Origin: Gramella sp. MAR_2010_147 | Lineage (GTDB): Bacteria > Bacteroidota > Bacteroidia > Flavobacteriales > Flavobacteriaceae | Assembly: GCF_900105135.1 (NCBI RefSeq) | Contig: NZ_LT629741.1 | Span: 2,046,001-2,110,000, forward strand | Direction: 5' to 3' | Length of the DNA stretch: 64,000 bases | Shown: piece by piece, positions 34,624-43,248 of the stretch | How positions within the stretch are numbered: the stretch's first letter is position 1 | Layout of the letters: each line of letters starts with the position of its first letter | Made by a program: the position numbers and the translations under genes | Notes under the pieces: model-generated | The model's input: only the letters and a program-made list of their open reading frames with translations | Databases searched by the model: none | Told to the model about the DNA's origin: nothing

Positions 34624-35895
34624 TTAATCTATCATATCGAATCCGCAGTAAGGGACTAATACTTCAGGTACTTTGATCCCGTTTTCGGTTTGATAGTTTT
34701 CCAGGATTCCTGCCAGCACTCTTGGCAGTGCAAGCGCACTTCCATTAAGAGTATGAACCAGCTCCTTTTGGTTCTCTTTATTTTTATATCTCAATTTCAG
34801 TCTATTCGCCTGGAAATTCTCGACGTTAGAAACAGAACTAATTTCCAGCCAGCGATCCTGCGCGGTAGAGAATACTTCAAAATCTAAAGTCAGGGCGGCA
34901 GTAAATCCAAGATCGCCGCCGCAAAGTCTTAAAATTCTATACGGTAATTTTAGCTCTTTAAGCAATCCTTTAATATGGTCTACCATACTATCCAGAGCTG
35001 CATAAGAATTTTCAGGTGTTTCCAGTCTTACGATCTCCACTTTATCAAACTGATGTAAACGGTTTAATCCACGAACATGGGCGCCGTAAGAACCTGCCTC
35101 TCTCCTGAAACATGGCGTATAGCCGGTACATAGAACTGGAAAATCCTTTTCATTCATTAATCTGCCTCTGAACATATTGGTCATAGGGACTTCAGAAGTG
35201 GGAATTAGATAGAGATCATCTTCAGTAACATGATACATCTGCCCTTCTTTATCTGGTAACTGGCCTGTTCCAAGACCAGAAGCCTCATTTACCATTAACG
35301 GTAATTGATATTCAGTATAGCCTGCTTCTATAGCTTTATCCAGAAACCATGTGATCAGGGCTCGTTGAAGTCTCGCTCCTTTACCTTTATAAACAGGGAA
35401 TCCTGCCCCGGTGACTTTATTTCCCAGTTCAAAATCTATAATATCATACTTTTTAGCAAGTTCCCAGTGAGGCAGTGAACCTTCAGCAAGAACAGGAATA
35501 TCTCCCTCTTTATAGATCTCTTCATTGTCTTCCTCGGTCTTTCCTGCAGGAACAGATTTATGCGGAATATTTGGGATCGTATAAAGTAAGTTTTGAAGAT
35601 CTGAAACCGTAGAAGTAAGCTTTTCTGAAAGCTCTTTAGACTCTTCCTTTAATTTTCCGGTTTTTTCTTTTAAAACATTCGCCTTTTGGTGTTCTCCATT
35701 TTTAAACATCAATCCAATCTCTTTGGACATTTTATTAGAAGTCGCCAGCGTTTCATCCAGCTTTGCCTGTGTAGACCTTCTGGTTTCATCCAGAGTTAAT
35801 ACCTGTTCAAAAATATCTTCTGCGTTAAAGTTCCTTTTTTTAAGGGCTTTAATGTAGTTCTCTTTATGTTCTGCAATATTTGAAACCTGTAACAT
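34624..35895 (-). CDS. serS: Seryl-tRNA synthetase
   Basis: A 423-residue class II synthetase: an N-terminal two-helix coiled arm (about 28-100) that grips the long variable arm of tRNA-Ser, then the catalytic domain with LIPTSEVPMTN, motif 2 (PCFRREAGSYG), the LHQFDKVE region and motif 3 (NGSALALPRVLAGILE). The length is standard. A possible -7 box (TACATTTG, complement of 35936-35943) lies 40 bases upstream on the minus strand. Confidence 0.97.
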   Translation of the reverse strand: MLQVSNIAEHKENYIKALKKRNFNAEDIFEQVLTLDETRRSTQAKLDETLATSNKMSKEIGLMFKNGEHQKANVLKEKTGKLKEESKELSEKLTSTVSDLQNLLYTIPNIPHKSVPAGKTEEDNEEIYKEGDIPVLAEGSLPHWELAKKYDIIDFELGNKVTGAGFPVYKGKGARLQRALITWFLDKAIEAGYTEYQLPLMVNEASGLGTGQLPDKEGQMYHVTEDDLYLIPTSEVPMTNMFRGRLMNEKDFPVLCTGYTPCFRREAGSYGAHVRGLNRLHQFDKVEIVRLETPENSYAALDSMVDHIKGLLKELKLPYRILRLCGGDLGFTAALTLDFEVFSTAQDRWLEISSVSNVENFQANRLKLRYKNKENQKELVHTLNGSALALPRVLAGILENYQTENGIKVPEVLVPYCGFDMID

Positions 35896-35962
35896 AAGGC
35901 CGTTTTATTTACCGTTTATAATTTTTTCTAAGCAGCAAATGTAACAAAAGCCGGTAAGATAA

Positions 35963-37282
35963 TTACTCCGAATTTGAGGGAAGAATCCAGTCATGATGTT
36001 GAAAATGCTGCCATTCTTCTGCTGCAAGATCTACTTTCGGGTCAATAAGTGGTTTGTAAGGTCCACCGTTTACGCTAATTTTTCCTTCCGCATAGATCTC
36101 GACCTTCTTTCCTTTTTTAGCATACTCTTCTTCAATACGCTGTGAGAACTGCCAGATCATATCTGGTTTTGTGGGAATTGCCCGTAATTGCTTTCGTGAT
36201 AGATACTCTTCTTTATCAATAAAAATCGTATCGCTGGTTCCCTTTTCTACCACTTTAAAAGCAATTCTTCCGCTTTTTCCGCGTAGCATCATACGCCAGC
36301 TTAGACGATGACCTTCTTCTGTCCAGAGCACATCATCCTGAAAGAACCAGTGTCTTAAAGGAAGGGCCAGCTGAATGATAAACCAAACACTCATCGCACC
36401 TATCAAAAAATTCCGGTATGAAGGAATTATGATCTCTCCTTTATCGTAATACCTCTTTTTATTCCGCAGAAACCATTTATTGATCTTTTCAGGGGGAAAA
36501 AAGAAAATGCAAAAAGCAAGTGACATATATGGGAAAATACCAATATGGAAAATAAAACTGTTGAAAAGATGAAAAAAGATCGCAGCCAGAAACACCGCTA
36601 ACCTGGTTCTTTTCCAGAGTAGTAATGGAATAATTAACAGATCGAAAAGCAAGCCGAAATAGGCGATCGCATATCTAATCCAGCCCTGCTGAAGAAATTC
36701 TCCCACCAGCCAGTAATCTGCTTTTGATCGCATTAGCAAAGCAGGGAAACTTCCATCAAGCCAGTCTGGGTACAGTTTTGCTATTGATGCATATGTATAA
36801 ACGATAAAAAGCTGCAAAACAATGACAACCCAAACCCAGCGAGGCATGGAAACCCTGCTTGTTTCGGGATTTATCTTCGCATCTAATGAACACCAGCGGT
36901 GAGCCGGTAAAAAACTCATAATAAAGCACAATAACATCAACAGGTAATAATGATTATTGTAGGAAGATTTCTGCATTAAATATACCGCAGACCACATGAT
37001 CCCATAGCAAATGATACTAAGCCTGTATTTAAAACCTAGCATCACAAAAATTCCAAAAACACCCATTACGCCATAGTACCAAAGCATTCCGTTGCCGGGT
37101 AAAGGCTGCAGAAATTCAAAACCTATAAAATTAAAAGTGAAATCGGGCTCTATAAGTGTTCTTCGTATCCAACCAGTGAAGATGGCTCCAAATGCTTCGA
37201 TGGCAATTAAAAAGCCAAATAGCACCCGGAAGACGACCAATGCTGAATTGTCGACTTGTTTAAAAAGCCACCTGTTAAGCAT
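35963..37282 (-). CDS. HTTM-domain membrane protein (vitamin K-dependent carboxylase-like)
   Basis: A 439-residue protein with eight or so membrane spans over residues 15-310 and a soluble C-terminal part of about 130 residues. The N-terminal segment (ALVVFRVLFGFLIAIEA) and the SLDA-RWC...PRWVWVVIVLQLFIVYTYASIAKLYPDWLDG region are typical of HTTM proteins, which share the membrane fold of vitamin K-dependent gamma-carboxylase. The reaction carried out in bacteria is unknown. It overlaps the end of ribF by 8 bases, so the two are co-translated; the pairing is usual in this family. Confidence 0.85.
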   Translation of the reverse strand: MLNRWLFKQVDNSALVVFRVLFGFLIAIEAFGAIFTGWIRRTLIEPDFTFNFIGFEFLQPLPGNGMLWYYGVMGVFGIFVMLGFKYRLSIICYGIMWSAVYLMQKSSYNNHYYLLMLLCFIMSFLPAHRWCSLDAKINPETSRVSMPRWVWVVIVLQLFIVYTYASIAKLYPDWLDGSFPALLMRSKADYWLVGEFLQQGWIRYAIAYFGLLFDLLIIPLLLWKRTRLAVFLAAIFFHLFNSFIFHIGIFPYMSLAFCIFFFPPEKINKWFLRNKKRYYDKGEIIIPSYRNFLIGAMSVWFIIQLALPLRHWFFQDDVLWTEEGHRLSWRMMLRGKSGRIAFKVVEKGTSDTIFIDKEEYLSRKQLRAIPTKPDMIWQFSQRIEEEYAKKGKKVEIYAEGKISVNGGPYKPLIDPKVDLAAEEWQHFQHHDWILPSNSE

Positions 37283-38210
37283 GGTTATCTTTTAAATATT
37301 GTTTAGAAAATGCCTGGTCCTGTCTCATTGCGATCTTAAGATCGTCTACCGAAGAGAATTTCTTTTCATCACGAATTCTAACAAGTAATTCCAGTTCAAT
37401 CTCTTTACCATACAAATCTTGATCGAGATCAAAAAAATAAGACTCTATGGTTTTCTCTTTTCCACCCACGGTTGGGTTGGTGCCAATGTTCATCATTCCC
37501 CTTACGTCCACTCCATCAATTCTGGTTTGTACCACATAAACACCATTTTTTGGAATGAGTTTGTAATCTTCAGCAATTTCAAGATTGGCTGTTGGGAAAC
37601 CAAGATCCTTGCCTATACCACGGCCTTTAACAATAGTTCCATTTAAAGTAAAAGGATGCTGAAGGTACATATTGGCTCTTTCTACACGCCCCTCTAATAA
37701 TGCATTCCTTATTTTGGTAGAGCTTACCGCAACCTGTTCTACATCCTGCTGTGAGATCTCTTCTACTTCAAAGCCAAAATCTCGCCCAAATTGTTTTAAA
37801 TCATTAATGTCTGCAGTGCGGTTACGACCAAAACGATGGTCATAGCCAATAATGATCTTTTTTGCCTTTAATTTATTCACCAGAATATCCCGAACAAATT
37901 CCAGCGCTGTAAGTCTTGAAAATTGATGCGTAAAAGGATGTACCACTAAATGATCTATCCCGGTTTGCTGCAGTAACTTTTTACGCTCCTCTATGGTATT
38001 AATAAGCTGAATTCCACTTTCCTTTTGCAAAACCATTCTGGGATGTGGAAAAAAAGTAAGCACTACGGAATCCAGGCTGTTTGCATTTGCAGAGTTTACA
38101 AGGCGTTCAATAATTTTTCTATGTCCTGCATGAACCCCGTCAAAAGTACCAATAGTGACCACCGTTTGACGTTCACTTATAAATGAGTTTGCTCCTTTAT
38201 GCTCTTTCAA
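37275..38210 (-). CDS. ribF: Bifunctional riboflavin kinase / FAD synthetase
   Basis: A 311-residue enzyme that turns riboflavin into FMN and then FAD. The N-terminal adenylyltransferase domain has GTFDGVHAGH (21-30) with the HxGH motif and a YDHRFG segment; the C-terminal kinase domain (about 185-305) has the KGRGIGKDLGFPTANL motif. It is a complete gene within the leftward pth-ribF-HTTM run. Confidence 0.96.
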   Translation of the reverse strand: MKEHKGANSFISERQTVVTIGTFDGVHAGHRKIIERLVNSANANSLDSVVLTFFPHPRMVLQKESGIQLINTIEERKKLLQQTGIDHLVVHPFTHQFSRLTALEFVRDILVNKLKAKKIIIGYDHRFGRNRTADINDLKQFGRDFGFEVEEISQQDVEQVAVSSTKIRNALLEGRVERANMYLQHPFTLNGTIVKGRGIGKDLGFPTANLEIAEDYKLIPKNGVYVVQTRIDGVDVRGMMNIGTNPTVGGKEKTIESYFFDLDQDLYGKEIELELLVRIRDEKKFSSVDDLKIAMRQDQAFSKQYLKDNHA

Positions 38211-38216
38211 TTTCTG

Positions 38217-38843
38217 CTATTTTCCGTTAAATGTATTCATTGTATTGGAAACACCCGCGGTTCCGAAAGATTGTATCAATTTTGCTGAAGTTTTTAGACG
38301 CTCGGGCATTTTACTCTCCTCATCATCGCCCCATTCCCCCAGAACATAATTCACCTGATTCCCTTTCGAGAATTCATCACTGATCCCGAATCTAAAACGA
38401 TTATATTTCGTGGTATTTAATTGTGCCTGTATATCTTTTAGGCCATTATGGCCACCATCGCTCCCTTTGGTCTTCAATCTCAAGGTTCCGAAGGCAAGAT
38501 TTAGATCATCTGTAACAATCAGCAGGTTTTCAATGGAAATCTTCTCCTTCTGCATCCAGTAATTCACGGCTTTACCGCTTAAATTCATATACGTACTCGG
38601 CTTCAGTAAAATGAAAGTTCTTCCTTTAAATTTAAAACTTGCTACATCGCCAAGCTTTTGAGTTTCAAAAGTGACTTCCTTTTCACGGGCCAGTTCGTCC
38701 AGAATCCTGAAACCTATATTATGCCTGGTATTTTCGTATTTAGGACCAATATTTCCCAGGCCAACGATTAAAAATTTCTTCATGGGATCTATGTTCTCGC
38801 CAGTCTTTGTTTTTCCTAAAATCCTTCCGAAGAATGAAAGCAT
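38217..38843 (-). CDS. pth: Peptidyl-tRNA hydrolase
   Basis: A 208-residue enzyme that rescues tRNAs from peptidyl-tRNA drop-off. The core begins at Met21 (KKFLIVGLGNIG) and holds Asn31, catalytic His41 (ENTRHNIGF) and the VTDDLNL aspartate. The first 20 residues are an extension like that seen in other flavobacterial Pth proteins; starting at Met21 (38783) is the alternative. It lies six bases ahead of ribF. Confidence 0.95.
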   Translation of the reverse strand: MLSFFGRILGKTKTGENIDPMKKFLIVGLGNIGPKYENTRHNIGFRILDELAREKEVTFETQKLGDVASFKFKGRTFILLKPSTYMNLSGKAVNYWMQKEKISIENLLIVTDDLNLAFGTLRLKTKGSDGGHNGLKDIQAQLNTTKYNRFRFGISDEFSKGNQVNYVLGEWGDDEESKMPERLKTSAKLIQSFGTAGVSNTMNTFNGK

Positions 38844-39091
38844 CTAATTCGTGTTTTAGTAAAGATAAAATTAATCAGATACTTTTAAATTAGAAAAACA
38901 AAACCGAAGTTTTAAGTTTCATCTATAACTGCAAAAAACAGTTCTAATCTCTCCAAAAGAGAAACGATGAGGAATGAAGCTGTCTCAAAAATTATATTTT
39001 TGGACAACTTCAATTATTAGATTAAATAAAAAAGCATTCCGAAATCGGTCTGACCCGAAAGGAATGCTTTTTAAATATATTCAAAAGAAGC
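38844..39091. other. Intergenic region with two hairpins between rplY and pth
   Basis: There is no gene here. Next to the rplY terminator is a second, weaker inverted repeat: GAAGCTGTC (38976-38984) opposite GACAACTTC (39003-39011), one mismatch, around an AT-rich loop. The pth promoter must lie in the remaining AT-rich part, but no clear TAnnTTTG box was found. Confidence 0.45.
39029..39072 (-). terminator. Terminator after rplY
   Basis: A perfect 12-bp stem AAAAAGCATTCC / GGAATGCTTTTT (39029-39040 with 39061-39072) with a smaller TCGG / CCGA hairpin inside its loop. The T tract works on both strands; rplY is the gene that ends next to it. Confidence 0.88.
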
Positions 39092-39751
39092 TTATTCTTT
39101 ATCTTCTCCTTCTTTTACAGCTGCCTGATCGTCAACTTCAGTTGCTGGCACTTCATCTGCTGCTACTTCATCTTCGTCTTCATCATCTTCTAGTTCAACA
39201 AGGTTACGAGATGTTCTTACCTGACAAATTACCGTGTTATCTGGATGCTGAATTACAAAATCTTTGCTATCTACACCAGTTACATAAAGCTTCTGACCAA
39301 TTTTAAGTTTGGTTACATTCGCAACGATATAATCTGGAAGATCTCCAGGCAATCCTCTTACTTTAAGACGACGCAGGTTGTATCTTAATACACCACCGTT
39401 CTTAACCCCTCTTGCAACACCTTCAGTGTGGATTGGGATTTCCATAGTAATTGGCTTATCACCAAAGATCTGGTAGAAATCTATATGAAGAATAGCATCT
39501 GTTACAGGGTGAAATTGAATATCCTGCAGGATAGCGTCATAAGACTCTCCACTTTTCAATTTAATTTTTACAGTATGTACATCTGGTGTATACACTAAGT
39601 TCTGGAATGATTTTTCCTCTGCTGCAAAGTGTAGTGGATCACCTTCTACCCCGTACAATACGCAAGGAACCTCTCCAGCATTACGTAAAGCTTTCGTTGC
39701 CTTCTTGCCTACGCTTTCTCTTTTAGATCCGTTGATCGTAATTGATTTCAT
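39092..39751 (-). CDS. rplY: 50S ribosomal protein L25 (Ctc form)
   Basis: A 219-residue long-form L25. The N-terminal domain binds 5S rRNA (about 1-95) and is followed by the TL5/CTC beta domain (about 96-185). The C-terminal tail (188-219) is strongly acidic (EDDEDEDEV) and probably disordered, a usual feature in Bacteroidota. It has a leader of about 75 bases with an inverted repeat and a strong terminator. Confidence 0.95.
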   Translation of the reverse strand: MKSITINGSKRESVGKKATKALRNAGEVPCVLYGVEGDPLHFAAEEKSFQNLVYTPDVHTVKIKLKSGESYDAILQDIQFHPVTDAILHIDFYQIFGDKPITMEIPIHTEGVARGVKNGGVLRYNLRRLKVRGLPGDLPDYIVANVTKLKIGQKLYVTGVDSKDFVIQHPDNTVICQVRTSRNLVELEDDEDEDEVAADEVPATEVDDQAAVKEGEDKE

Positions 39752-39774
39752 TTGTATATTTTAAATTACTATTA

Positions 39775-39815
39775 GCAAATGTTGTCTGGTCACTTAATGG
39801 ACTGCCTTCATTTGC
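39775..39815 (-). promoter_or_regulatory. Inverted repeat in the rplY leader
   Basis: GCAAATG and CATTTGC (complement of 39809-39815 and 39775-39781) face each other across 27 bases in the predicted leader of rplY. It may be a structured leader used for autoregulation, as is known for some ribosomal proteins; this is inferred from the pairing alone. Confidence 0.3.
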
Positions 39816-39832
39816 GCAAAAATTTCAGGATG

Positions 39833-39840
39833 CAAAAGTA
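39833..39840 (-). promoter_or_regulatory. Putative -7 box of rplY
   Basis: TACTTTTG on the minus strand fits TAnnTTTG, about 80 bases before the rplY ATG. No exact TTG is seen at the -33 position. Confidence 0.35.
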
Positions 39841-40100
39841 GGTCTTTTTATTTATCTATAAAACCCTGTAGCTTAAAAAGTTCTGCGGAATTATAAAATT
39901 GGAAATTATTCTGAACATTGTAAAGTATCTCATACATAGACCTGGTCGCTGTGCTATATCCTGCGACTTCTGCACAATGCCTTCAGTGACACCATCAATT
40001 AATTATTTCACAATAGCTTATCGAATTTTCAGGACAAATTTGAGTAAATTGAAGTGTCCAACAGCGGCGGGAAACTAACAGCACCAAAACCAATTAAAAA
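39841..40100. other. Intergenic region between rplY and the Ppx/GppA gene
   Basis: This is the region between the divergent rplY and phosphatase genes. A short perfect 5-bp inverted repeat (GTCGC ... GCGAC, near 39947-39969) is present, but no consensus promoter for the phosphatase gene was found, and no tRNA or open reading frame. Confidence 0.4.
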
Positions 40101-41699
40101 ATGAACCACTCATCTCCTACAAAACGAATCGCAGCCATAGATCTTGGAACAAATTCCTTCCATGCGGTTATTGTAGATATCTATCCCGATGGCAGCTTTA
40201 GAACCATTGATAAATTAAAGGAAATGGTGATCCTTGCTGAAAAAGGAATGGATAAACATTTGAGTGAAGACGCTATGCAACGAGGTCTGGATGCACTAAA
40301 ACGCATCAAAGTTCTTTGCGATAGTCAGCAAGTTGAAGAAATCCTGGCTTTTGCGACCAGTGCCATCAGGGAAGCTAAAAATGGGGGTGATCTTATTCAA
40401 AGAATCCAGGAGGAAATTGGCATTAAGGCCAGGGCGATTCCAGGTACTAAAGAAGCTGAATTGATAGGTTACGCCATTAGACACAGTATTGCTTTGAATG
40501 AAGAAATGGTGCTTATGGTGGATATAGGGGGAGGAAGCGTTGAATTTATCATAGGCAACAATGAAGAATTTCTTTATCACAAGAGTTTAAAATTAGGAGT
40601 GGCCAGGATGGCTGCAAGATTTGTGAAGACAGATCCAATCTCAAAAGAAGAGATCAAAATTTTACGAAAACACTATAAAAAAGAGCTGAATGAAATTGGA
40701 AAGCTTCTAAAAGAATATAATGTAAAAACCATGATAGGTTCTTCGGGAACTATGGAAAACATTGGGGCGATGGTAGCCAAAAGAAATTCGCATACTGCCA
40801 ATATGAGCCTTAATGAACTAATTTTTGAAACTTCAGAATTTAAATCTCTCTATAAAGATTTTATCATTCTGGACAGGAAAGAGCGAAAAAAGATAAGTCA
40901 GCTGGATGAAAAGCGAATAGATATCATTAATCCCGGGATGGTACTGGTGAAATACCTGGTGAAAAAATTCAATCTAGAAAACATCAAGATATCTGAAGCG
41001 GCTTTAAGGGACGGGATGATTCTAAACTTTATTAAACAGGAACGGCCAAAGCTGGATATGGTCGCAAATTTTCCCGAACCCAGAAAACGAAGTATTTACG
41101 AATTACTTCGTAAATGCAATTGGATGGAAGCTCATTCTAAGCACGTTGCCAAAATGGCTCTCCAGCTTTTTGATTGTTTCCGGCAAGAACTGGAACTTGA
41201 AGAAAGAGACAGAGAGTTGCTTGAATATGCCTGTCTTCTGCATGATATTGGCTATTACATCTCGTATAGGAAACATCATAAACATGCACTTTATCTTATT
41301 ATACATTCAGATTTAAAAGGCTTCACTGAAGATGAGATCAATATCATGGCCAATGTGGCGAGATACCATCGAAGATCTTTTCCGAAGAAAAAACATTTTC
41401 TTTATAAAAAGCTGGAAAAACCACTTCGCAAAAAAGTAAAAAAACTTTCAGCACTTTTAAGGGTGGCTGATGGTCTTGATCGTAGTCACTATCAAAATGT
41501 GGAAAAACTAGAGGTAGAAAACGCAACCGAAAAGGTGAATTTCTATATCACCACCATGGGCGATCCTGAACTGGAAATATGGGGTGCCGAAAGAAAGTCT
41601 AAACTATTTCAAAAAGTGACCGGTAAAAAACTGGAAATATACGCTGTGAATAAAAATGAACCTGAGCGCATCCAGAATCTTACCGGTGGTAATAATTAA
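40101..41699 (+). CDS. Ppx/GppA exopolyphosphatase with C-terminal HD domain
   Basis: A 532-residue protein with the two actin-like lobes of Ppx/GppA: IDLGTNSFHAV near residues 13-23 (Asp14), a likely catalytic Glu120, and the phosphate loop DIGGGS (141-146). From about 330 on is an HD-type helical domain with His381-Asp382 in LLHDIGYY. It should split inorganic polyphosphate or the 5'-phosphate of pppGpp, so it is tied to the stringent and phosphate-storage responses. No ppk gene is nearby. It is the only rightward gene in an otherwise leftward block of housekeeping genes and converges on prs, with 9 bases between the stops. Confidence 0.9.
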   Translation: MNHSSPTKRIAAIDLGTNSFHAVIVDIYPDGSFRTIDKLKEMVILAEKGMDKHLSEDAMQRGLDALKRIKVLCDSQQVEEILAFATSAIREAKNGGDLIQRIQEEIGIKARAIPGTKEAELIGYAIRHSIALNEEMVLMVDIGGGSVEFIIGNNEEFLYHKSLKLGVARMAARFVKTDPISKEEIKILRKHYKKELNEIGKLLKEYNVKTMIGSSGTMENIGAMVAKRNSHTANMSLNELIFETSEFKSLYKDFIILDRKERKKISQLDEKRIDIINPGMVLVKYLVKKFNLENIKISEAALRDGMILNFIKQERPKLDMVANFPEPRKRSIYELLRKCNWMEAHSKHVAKMALQLFDCFRQELELEERDRELLEYACLLHDIGYYISYRKHHKHALYLIIHSDLKGFTEDEINIMANVARYHRRSFPKKKHFLYKKLEKPLRKKVKKLSALLRVADGLDRSHYQNVEKLEVENATEKVNFYITTMGDPELEIWGAERKSKLFQKVTGKKLEIYAVNKNEPERIQNLTGGNN

Positions 41700-41708
41700 T
41701 AATAAGAA

Positions 41709-42644
41709 TTACATAATAAACTTAGAGCTGATAGACTCATTATCCTGTACACTCCTCATCACATCTGCGAAAAGTTCAGCACAGCTTACCACTTTAATCT
41801 TTTTGCATTCCTGGCGCAACGGAATAGAATCTGTAACGATCAATTCCTGAAGTTTTGATTTTTCAATACGATCATAAGCTTCTCCAGAAAGTACGGGATG
41901 TGTACAAATAGCACGAACGCTTTTCGCGCCCCGTTCTATCATAAGGTCTGCAGCTTTGGTTAAAGTTCCGGCAGTATCCACCATATCGTCTACTAAAACC
42001 ACATTCTTCCCGGTAACATCACCAATCAGCTCCATATGGGAGATCACATTCGCCTTTGCTCTTTGTTTGTAACAGATCACAACATCACTTTCAAGCGCTT
42101 TAGAATAAGCATAAGCCCTCTTGGATCCGCCCATATCCGGGGAAGCAATCGTTAAATTATCAAGTCCAAGTTTTTTAAGATATGGAAGAAAAACAGTACT
42201 TGCATAGAGATGATCTACAGGCTTTTCAAAAAATCCCTGGATCTGATCTGCGTGAAGATCCATCGTAATAATTCTTGTAGCACCTGCTGTTTCCAGAATA
42301 CTTGCGATCATTTTGGCTGCGATAGGTACACGAGGTTTATCTTTTCTATCCTGCCTTGCCCAACCAAAATACGGCATTACAGCCGTTATATGTCTTGCAG
42401 AAGCTCGCTTTGCAGCATCCAGCATCAATAACATTTCCATTAAGTGATCGCTGCCAGGATGCGTAGACCCTATGATAAATACTCGCGAACCTCTTACCGA
42501 TTCTTCGAAAGAAGGCTGAAATTCACCATCACTATAAGTAGAGGTGATTACATTTCCCAGTTTAGAACCATAGCGTTTGGCGATCTTCTCGGCAAGTTCA
42601 CGACTTTGGGTACAGTTAAAGATCTTAGCTTCTGTTGCAGGCAT
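41709..42644 (-). CDS. prs: Ribose-phosphate pyrophosphokinase
   Basis: A 311-residue PRPP synthase that joins ribose 5-phosphate and ATP to supply nucleotide, histidine and tryptophan synthesis. Motifs: the flexible-loop RQDRKDKPR, the DLHADQIQGFF segment and the PRPP loop VDDMVDTAGT. Length is normal. Its leader is made almost only of A and C (the 30 bases before the ATG) and a possible -7 box (TAAATTTG, complement of 42684-42691) lies upstream. Confidence 0.96.
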   Translation of the reverse strand: MPATEAKIFNCTQSRELAEKIAKRYGSKLGNVITSTYSDGEFQPSFEESVRGSRVFIIGSTHPGSDHLMEMLLMLDAAKRASARHITAVMPYFGWARQDRKDKPRVPIAAKMIASILETAGATRIITMDLHADQIQGFFEKPVDHLYASTVFLPYLKKLGLDNLTIASPDMGGSKRAYAYSKALESDVVICYKQRAKANVISHMELIGDVTGKNVVLVDDMVDTAGTLTKAADLMIERGAKSVRAICTHPVLSGEAYDRIEKSKLQELIVTDSIPLRQECKKIKVVSCAELFADVMRSVQDNESISSKFIM

Positions 42645-42683
42645 GTTGTGTTGTTTTTGTTGTGTGTTTTGTTATCGTTGCAT

Positions 42684-42691
42684 GCAAATTT
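42684..42691 (-). promoter_or_regulatory. Putative -7 box of prs
   Basis: TAAATTTG on the minus strand fits TAnnTTTG, 39 bases before the prs ATG. The transcript leader would be nearly free of G and T after the first bases. Confidence 0.4.
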
Positions 42692-43014
42692 AAAAATTTA
42701 TCCTTGTGATAACAGCATAAAACCACCTGCTTATCAAGAAAGGTGATTTAAATAAGTAAAAGCCTTAAAAATTATATTTTTAACAGTCTTAACCGTTGGT
42801 TTGTTTAGAAATTATTAGTTTTATCTGCTAGAAGTTCTAAACTATTCATATTCGTAAAATCAAACTGATGATAAGCCTAATACTTTCAGCAATTCTGAGC
42901 ATTCTAACCTGTACCTTTTCAACTAACCAGGAGGAAAAGTAAAATTAGATAAGCATAATATAACCTATTTAGATACGGTCTATCAGGATTCAACCATAAC
43001 CTAAAATCAATTAT
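42692..43014. other. AT-rich intergenic region upstream of prs
   Basis: No gene of normal size here. A possible 24-codon hydrophobic reading frame runs 42868-42942 (MISLILSAILS start, ending EEK) and stands right before the small membrane protein gene; it is too short to support by itself. No repeat or RNA gene was recognised. Confidence 0.35.
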
Positions 43015-43170
43015 ATGAATTTCAATCTTAAAAGTAGAGATCTTAAATTTTTCATACTAGGAGTATTAGCCGCTTTTATTTTCGTGATTGTTTACGACTG
43101 GGATGATTTCGAAAGAGGTTTAACAGGGGAACCTGGAAATATCTCAAGCCAAACAGAGATGGTAAAATAA
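43015..43170 (+). CDS. Small single-span membrane protein, 51 residues
   Basis: A 51-residue reading frame with ATG start and TAA stop. It has a basic N terminus (NFNLKSRDLK), one clear membrane span (about 12-27, FFILGVLAAFIFVIVY) and an acidic, polar tail. This pattern is what a real small inner-membrane protein would show. It has no recognised family. It precedes the methyltransferase gene by 78 bases on the same strand. Confidence 0.5.
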   Translation: MNFNLKSRDLKFFILGVLAAFIFVIVYDWDDFERGLTGEPGNISSQTEMVK

Positions 43171-43248
43171 CAATTTTCACCGCTGGCTCTTTTAAATCGC
43201 AAAATAGATTAATTATCATATCTTTAATACTCTCAAAAAAGATCTCTT

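Noticed and set aside
38983..42784. The 15-mer AAAAATTATATTTTT present near 38987 and again near 42768
   Set aside because: It is pure A/T in AT-rich gaps; two copies in 64 kb are plausible by chance and there is no other shared flank.
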